DNA of 64,000 nucleotides, taken from positions 186,001 to 250,000 of the forward strand of contig JAGTXZ010000006.1 in NCBI GenBank assembly GCA_018398575.1, read 5' to 3'. The notes under the pieces are model-generated. The model ran no database searches. It worked only from the letters and a program-made list of their open reading frames with translations, and was not told where the DNA came from. The DNA is from Ampelomyces quisqualis (Eukaryota > Ascomycota > Dothideomycetes > Pleosporales > Phaeosphaeriaceae). Made by a program: the position numbers and the translations under genes. The stretch's first letter is position 1. Each line of letters begins with the position of its first letter. This document shows positions 58,501 to 64,000 of the stretch, in pieces.

Positions 58501-60760
58501 AAGCTCCTCCTAATTCTGCTTGTACAGAGGACTAAACGCATTTAGTAATAGTTCTTTAAGAACAATCTTGTAATTATACAGATAGTAAGAAGGTAATTGA
58601 TTAGCTGCTAACTTGCTAAATACATCTTAATACTAGGAGTAGTAGGCAGGTAATCTCTTATCTAATTAGCTTTAATTGTCTGCGTCGTCCTTAGAGGCAA
58701 GGATCCTGTTAATCTTATAGAGGCTTGTTGTAAAGAACTTGTTCTAGGGCTTCTTTATAATAAAGTAAAATGCATTGGCAGAAATAAGAGCTATGCAGGT
58801 GCTTAGAGGGGATTCAGACTCTAAGCGGGTTTGCTTGGTTAGGGTATAAGGAATCTCTAAGATTTTTTAGGCTAATAGGAGCTTTAAGCATCCCTTAATA
58901 CAATAAATAGAAGAAGAAGAACAGTAAGGACTGTTTTAGATACAATAGTCTTCTTTCTCCTATAGGGCGTTACGTTGTTGCACATTAAGATAGACAGTAG
59001 CTAGCACTATAGCTTAATATAGAACAGTAGAAATAGGGGGTAAAGGATTGTATAAACAGGGGTACTTAGATAGCTAAATGAACTGTAACCTATCTGTGTC
59101 TAATTGAATCTTAAATTGTCTTAACTATTAGAGGCTAAGTATACAATCCTAAGACCTAAGATTAAGGATAAGGAATAGACAGTTTAAAATCTTTTAGCTA
59201 TTAATATTTAAGTGTAGTTAAATATATTAAGTAACTAAAGAAGTAATCTAATCTTTAAAGCCGCGCACCTAAACCTAGAAGAGGAGCTTCTAGATAGGTT
59301 GCTGCAAGGCTTTAGAAACAGATAAAACAATTTGTAAATTTAAAAATAGGAAACCTTAAGCACTAGTGTTAACAAGAGTATTAAGGCGTAAGCTAAGGCC
59401 TTAGTTGTAAAGAAGCGTAGGTATAAGGAAATAAGGACTGCAAAACAAATAAGAAAGGTTAAGGTAGGATAGATTGTAACAGCTTAGGCCTAGAGAGGAG
59501 TGTCCTTCTAGGCGCTTCCGTTTCCTGTACAATACACTTCCTAATCAGGTTGCTCTTAAGCATCTTTATACTTATCTACTTCTACAGCTTTAATCTAACG
59601 CACACAAGGCTTTGTGCAGTTACTAGAGTAGTGTCCTAGCTTACTGCAATTGTAACAACTACTAGGGGTCTTCTGTTGTTCTAGCTTAGGGGTCTTTGTA
59701 GGAAGACGTACTGTTGTAAATTAATAGGCTAGCGCAGAATTTGTTAGAGCGTTAGTAGTAGTAGTCTAATTTAGCTCTAAATTCTGTTGTAGGGCCAACC
59801 TGATTGGTAACTTAGCAGCAGCTAGTGTTATGCTTAGTGTAGGGTTGTTCTTCTGCTTTATATTGTATGCAGTAAGGTGTTCCACTATCTAATTAAATAA
59901 GTTCTTCTATTAGTACCTAAATCCTAGGTTAAGGGCTTGCAACCCTAGCGTAATCTTAGTCTATAAGTAGTAAAACTACTCTAAAGGGAGTACTTGTCCC
60001 TTAACTGCAGAACTTAAAAACCTAGCTTTAAACAAGGAGAACGTTTCCTCCTTTGTTATCTGCAATTAATTAAACGCAGCATAGCTTTCAGCTACCTTAT
60101 TGCCTATAATAAAATAGGACTTAAGTAGCTTAACTATTTGCTTAGCGTTCTGGAATTGCTCTTAATTAGTATCTAATAAATATTATAGCTTAAGATAGCC
60201 CTTGGCTAATCCTGTAGTGTAGCCCTATACTAAGGCTATGCGTTATCTTTTAGTCTAATAGTAATCTAAGTTAATTTCAAGTTAATTCTAGATTAAGGCC
60301 TGCTATTAGTAGAAGGTAAGATCTTTTCTATCGCTAAGATTGTCTATATTAGGCATTTTCTTAGATTGTTAAAGTTAGCAAGAGCTCTTATAGCAATGTA
60401 AGTACTTAGATGTAGAGCTGTTAGATAAACAGCAGGGTGCAGAATTGTTCTAAGGTAATTTAGTAGTAGGTAGGGGCTTGTCTAGTCCTACTAACAGAGT
60501 TAGTCCTTTCTTAAGAGAATTAATTTCTGCTAACGCCTGTTTCAAATCTTGTTGTAATTAATTAACCTCTATTTAGGCAGAGGTTAGATTTAGTGCAGCT
60601 CTAGGCTAAGGGGGTTTCTTAGTGTCTATCTTTTTCGCTTTAGCACTCTGTTGCTAGGTTGTTACAGTTGATACAGAGTTGTCTTAGAAGAAGGCTCCTG
60701 GGGTTAGTTCTTTAGGGGGAGTCATCAGCGTTGCCTCTGATACTCCTAGGTTATTAATAG
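55600..60760 (-). pseudogene. Element C gag-pol remnant
   Basis: Minus strand. Gag has a coiled-coil N-terminal part (LQQDLKQALAEINSLKKGLT near 60.5 kb), a segment starting MPNIDNLSDRKDLTFYQQA near 60.35 kb, and an intact zinc knuckle CYNCSKLGHYSSNC at 59616-59657. RT reads YLNNILIYLED at about 58053-58085 (YLDD with Asp to Asn). RNase H has VAFYSYALSRAKLN and KELFAILKVFKK at about 57.4-57.6 kb. Integrase carries CVSCQRSYLRQL, CIDFKTFLTNWHSYN and ESIVSNCSSQFIF-like with the second Asp lost (56.3-56.9 kb). A chromodomain follows at about 55.66-55.86 kb (KEQEVKEILASKLYCSILKY, VGYNPNPTWY, LRAFYKRYP). Breaks are mostly TAG. Confidence 0.93.
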
Positions 60761-61013
60761 TCTCTAAGTTTCTATTGTGGCGCCAAACGCAACTTTTCTA
60801 AAGTAATCCTAACTGTTATATTGATAGAAAGATCTAAACCTAAAGGCTTCAGCTGTTAGAAGATCTAAGGGATCCCAACTGTGTTTAATAGATTTGAGGT
60901 CGCAAACAGATCCAATTCAGATAGAGTTCTAGACGTTTCAACGCAATCTTTTCAAAAGTAAATAGTAATATTATCTAAATGCTATTACTAGCAGGACAAA
61001 GTTTCTCTTGTAA

Positions 61014-61312
61014 TGTAACAACGCAGGTAGGTACAGCTATCAGGATTAAATCAGATACGTATTAGAGGCATATAGGAGTGCGTGTTGTATTAGAGATTCT
61101 AGATTAGCTATACACCTATAGGTCTTGTACAGAAGGACAAGAGAAACTTGTTCTCTATCTATGCTATAGGCTCATATTTATAGTGGGCGTAGCAGCTAAG
61201 TCAGAGCGCTGTTAGAGCGCTTTCAGTCCTAATCTGCTAGCTCCCTACATAATCTGTTACTAAGCCTTTATAAGGTATCAGACGTAATATGTATTTGCAT
61301 GTGCTTGTTACA
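61014..61312 (-). repeat. Element C 5' LTR (299 bp)
   Basis: Partner of 54217-54515. Contains ACAAGAGAAACTT at 61137-61149, the inverted match of AAGTTTCTCTTGT at 60999-61011 just inside the element. Confidence 0.96.
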
Positions 61313-61458
61313 AGTAGCTTACTAAATACTTGTTAGACTATTACGTTCTTGCAATTTCTAGGTTACAAGAACTATAGAAGAGCGTAGGTGTATGCGCAGG
61401 TACGCAGCCTCCTAAGGCCTAGGCTAATAAGAATTTAGAGTTATAATTAGTTGCTATA

Positions 61459-61639
61459 TATAGTAGAGCGTTGTTTACCTCTAAGGCCTATTAAATTTAA
61501 TATAGAATTAAATATATTATTATTAGGTGTGTATTGTGTTATATGTTTTCTAATAGCTCTTTAGCTATTATATCTTGTCTATACTCTTAGCTATACCTTA
61601 AGTGTTCTTTAGACTTACTTTCTATGTTACTTTACTACA
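61459..61639 (-). repeat. Element A 5' LTR (181 bp)
   Basis: Partner of 33896-34076; its first bases read TA where the other copy has TG, a G-to-A change. The 141 bases between it and element C are the untranslated leader of element A. Confidence 0.92.
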
Positions 61640-62066
61640 GTATTTAAGTAGTAGTATAATCTCTGTCTTATAATCTTAGAACTTCTATTTCTTTAAGTAC
61701 GTTTTCTAATTTAGAATAAAGTTAAAAAGATAGAAATTTAATATCTTTAGATTTAAAAATCTTATACCTAGATAGGATATAGATATAGAAGATACCTACT
61801 AATTTTCTAAACCTTATAAAGACTCTAAGTTTAGCTAAGTAATATAGCTTAGTTCTAGCTTATTAAGCCTTAACTAGAATATATATATATAGACTTAGGT
61901 ACTATATAGATATAAGTACTAAATATAAAGTTTACTTTTAAATAGAGCTTAGAATAGAGTAGTACTAGACAATACTATATAAGAGGTAATATACTTAAGA
62001 TAGATAGTAGCTACTATAGCTTTAGCCTAGAATAATAGTAGTTTATTATTATTAATTATAGCCTAA
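61640..62066. other. AT-rich filler between elements A and D
   Basis: RIP-like composition, no frame or repeat identified. It is the continuation of the pre-existing sequence into which element A inserted. Confidence 0.6.
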
Positions 62067-62330
62067 TGTTACGAACTACTAATAGGAAACACAAGACGTT
62101 ATAAATAAATAAGAGAACAGGTTACAAGACTTCGACCTAGTGCGGGGACATAGCACACTAAGTATGTTACGTAACCTTCTTATTAGTTTTATTTAGTCTT
62201 ACTGTTTCTTACAACAAGAAACTATAAGAATCTATAATAATAATTAAGAATAATAAGAACTATAAGAAAGACTAAGTAGATAGAAACTATAATAAGCTCT
62301 TATAGATTATTGTGTTTAACTCATATTACA
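62067..62330 (+). repeat. Candidate 5' LTR of element D
   Basis: Has TG...CA ends and includes a GC-richer core (GACTTCGACCTAGTGCGGGG near 62130). No second copy in the window, so this rests on position before a gag frame. Confidence 0.35.
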
Positions 62331-62399
62331 GACGCTTAAGTTAGTAACTAGCTATTTAACTATTATTACTCTTTTTAGAAAGCCCTAGCCTTTACTATC

Positions 62400-63640
62400 T
62401 TAGTAACAATACCTTCTATATCTAAAGCAACTCTATACCTATCTGCAAAAACTAACTTTAGCTATACCTCTAGTCTATACTAGCATTCTTATTGTTTGCT
62501 ACTAGACTAACAGTCTTAACACTTTAAACACTTTTATAATAAGCAGCAATATTACAATAGGTACACCTAAGCATTTCTAAGTAAAACAACCTAGACTTAA
62601 GGTTAACAAACCTAATCTCTACTATAGAGACTGCAATAAACTTAAGACCTAGATTCTTTAGTCTAATAGGCACTTCTATATAGAAGAAGACAAGATTAAG
62701 CATAATAACAAAGTTATTCTTGCTATAACTTACATAAAAGGCAACGCTAAGAAATAGAGACTTCTAATTATCTAGAAGTATATAGACAATAACATTATAG
62801 ACGCAAATAATACTAACCTTGTAGAAGACTAGTAAACGTTTAAAATACGCTTGTAACAGATCTTCTTACCTCTTAAGGAATCTGTAATTGCAAAACAAAA
62901 AATCTAAAGTCTAAAATAAACCTAATTAGCTGCTAAATATACTAATATCTTTTAACAATACACTAAACAAATCTAGTAGAATAATACTACTCTAATGCGC
63001 ATATATAAATAAGGTCTTAAAGCTACTATATAAGCTAAACTTATGAATATATATTACTACTCTTAAAGAACTTTAGAATAATATTATTTGCCTAGATAAT
63101 AAACTCTATAAACTAGCACTTAAAGAAAAGTTATACTCCTTATATCTATTTTAGAAACATAAAGGATTTGACCTAAACAAAAGATATTAGAGACAAACAC
63201 AACTAAATAAAGAATAATAGTGCTACTACTTAAGACACAAAACTTATTAACTACGCCTACTAAGAGTATACTTAGGGTATAGACCTAAGGCTATACACTT
63301 AGACAACCTTAACAAAGGCCTAGAATAGAAAAGTTACCTAGAGAAACAACTATAAGAGGATAGGCCTAACAAGAATAAGATTACTTCTTATAACTATAAT
63401 AAAGTTAGACACTATGCGTAAGACTATTACTCTAAGAATAAAGTTATACGCTAGCTTAACGTATTAACTAACACTTTAGAGAAAGACGTTAAAGAATAGA
63501 TTATAATTAAGAACTAACTTATTATTTAACAACTTAATAGACAACTAATAGTAGAATAGACAGAAGACACCTCTACTATATTATTTAATAACTAGGTCTT
63601 AACTAACTCTATGTTGTTATACAACTAAGAACTAGACTAT
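62400..63640 (+). pseudogene. Element D gag remnant
   Basis: Plus-strand frame with many stops, mainly TAA and TAG. Blocks look like a Ty3/gypsy capsid: ITYIKGNAKK (family YLxGxA), FKIRLQQIFLPLKESVIAKQ, LKATIQAKLMNIY. At about 63389-63430 a degenerate zinc knuckle reads YNYNKVRHYA then stop then DY, where Cys-Tyr and Arg-stop changes are those expected from C-to-T mutation. Downstream sequence to the window end may be the start of pol. Heavily mutated, so older or more strongly RIPed than B and C. Confidence 0.6.
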
Positions 63641-64000
63641 AACATTAAATAATTCTAACAGATAGAACTACTCTTACTTTAAACCTAACAAAACATTTAC
63701 AACTAGTATAACTAAACTAACAAAGTTAACTAAGAATATATAAAATAATGTTACTAATTCTTATAAGTATATTATACTCTCTAAATAAATAAGTACTTTC
63801 TAAGTAAAGATAGAGTTATAGAGAAGAGACAATTACTATACCTAAGAAACAGAGTCTATAGGACATAGGATTAACTATAGACTACAAGAGTCTACAATAC
63901 CTAAGAAGACTTAGAACTTACGCTAGACAAGCTAGACATATATTTACTACTAGCTAGCCTTAAACTAGTACACTAGAATACAATAGTTAGAGAACTGTAT

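Larger units (their letters stand above)
54217..61312 (-). mobile_element. Element C: Ty3/gypsy chromovirus-type LTR retrotransposon
   Basis: 7096 bp between two 299-bp LTRs with a perfect target duplication AGTAG (54212-54216 and 61313-61317), inserted into the 5' part of element A. Minus-strand gag-pol; polypurine tract AAGAAGAGGGG just inside the left LTR (54519-54529). Just inside the right LTR the minus strand reads TTACAAGAGAAACTTTGTCC. A 13-base part is perfectly complementary to an LTR site, as in self-primed elements. It is the least mutated of the three, yet stops in both gag and pol make it inactive. Confidence 0.96.
33896..61639 (-). mobile_element. Element A: large Ty3/gypsy LTR retrotransposon, host of elements B and C
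   Basis: Bounded by two 181-bp LTRs. The flanks share GTAT (33892-33895 and 61640-61643), a 4-bp or imperfect 5-bp target duplication. The minus strand gives gag-pol. A purine tract (AGGAGAGAGA on the minus strand, 34077-34086) abuts the left LTR, which fixes that one as the 3' LTR. Subtracting B (8132 bp with its TSD) and C (7101 bp) leaves about 12.5 kb, which is long for a fungal Ty3/gypsy element. The extra 4.5 kb lies between pol and the 3' LTR and carries two plus-strand reading frames. It was inserted first and then hit twice; both insertions share its orientation. Confidence 0.88.
62067..64000 (+). mobile_element. Element D: truncated-by-window Ty3/gypsy-type element
   Basis: A candidate 5' LTR (62067-62330, TGTTACGAAC...CATATTACA) is followed by a plus-strand gag-like frame. 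Only one LTR copy is in the window, so the boundary is tentative. It extends past the window end. Orientation is opposite to A-C. Confidence 0.55.

Overview
The window reads as a chromosome of a filamentous ascomycete, most like a Pleosporales (Dothideomycetes) fungus. Genes carry short introns (mostly 46-75 nt) with GTRNGT-like donors and CTAAC-like branch points. The proteins have Pezizomycotina character (HapE with the fungal Hap4-recruitment segment, 2EXR-like and DUF6594-like proteins, a secreted GH6 cellulase). The genome is split sharply into a gene-rich, GC-balanced part and an AT-rich part of repeats mutated by a RIP-like process. Species is inferred only from this style; no marker gene here decides it.

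1-9.8 kb: a 2EXR/F-box-like gene with a 30-bp tandem repeat behind it, an Ala(AGC) tRNA-like gene split by 51 bp, a 1-kb AT-rich island, a gene-poor stretch, a secreted single-pass membrane protein, the wreck of an M24 aminopeptidase gene, a DUF6594-like fragment, and a TRAPP subunit of the Trs33 type.

10-27 kb: a compact housekeeping block. It holds cytosolic malate dehydrogenase (-), the CCAAT-binding subunit HapE/Hap5 (-), Fcf2 (+), purine nucleoside phosphorylase (-), mitochondrial uS10/Rsm10 (+), a GH31 alpha-glucosidase (-), a GPH-family sugar transporter (-) and an NHX1-type Na+/H+ exchanger (+). Exon structures were worked out by hand from splice motifs and phase; each summed coding length is a multiple of three. 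The transporter and the signal-less GH31 enzyme lie next to each other and may form an import-then-hydrolyse pair. 27.1-29.4 kb has no recognisable intact gene. At 29.4 kb a GH6 cellulase is the last gene before the repeats; its last codons lie inside a 20-bp tandem repeat.

30.8-64 kb: an AT-rich repeat block. Three Ty3/gypsy LTR retrotransposons can be delimited exactly. Element A (33896-61639; 181-bp LTRs; about 12.5 kb once the insertions are subtracted) was hit by element B (36465-44591; 258-bp LTRs; TSD ACTGC) and element C (54217-61312; 299-bp LTRs; TSD AGTAG). All three run on the minus strand, with gag zinc knuckle, protease, RT, RNase H and integrase recognisable despite many TAG stops; B and C have an integrase chromodomain. 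A fourth element (D) starts near 62.07 kb on the plus strand and leaves the window. The most interesting shared feature is that A, B and C each carry plus-strand (antisense) reading frames between the end of pol and the 3' LTR. In B and C, and in one of the two in A, these contain a cysteine-rich C-x2-C type segment. B and C also show sequence just inside the 5' LTR complementary to a site inside the LTR, as in self-primed (Tf1-like) elements. The mutation pattern favours C-to-T at CA preceded by a pyrimidine.
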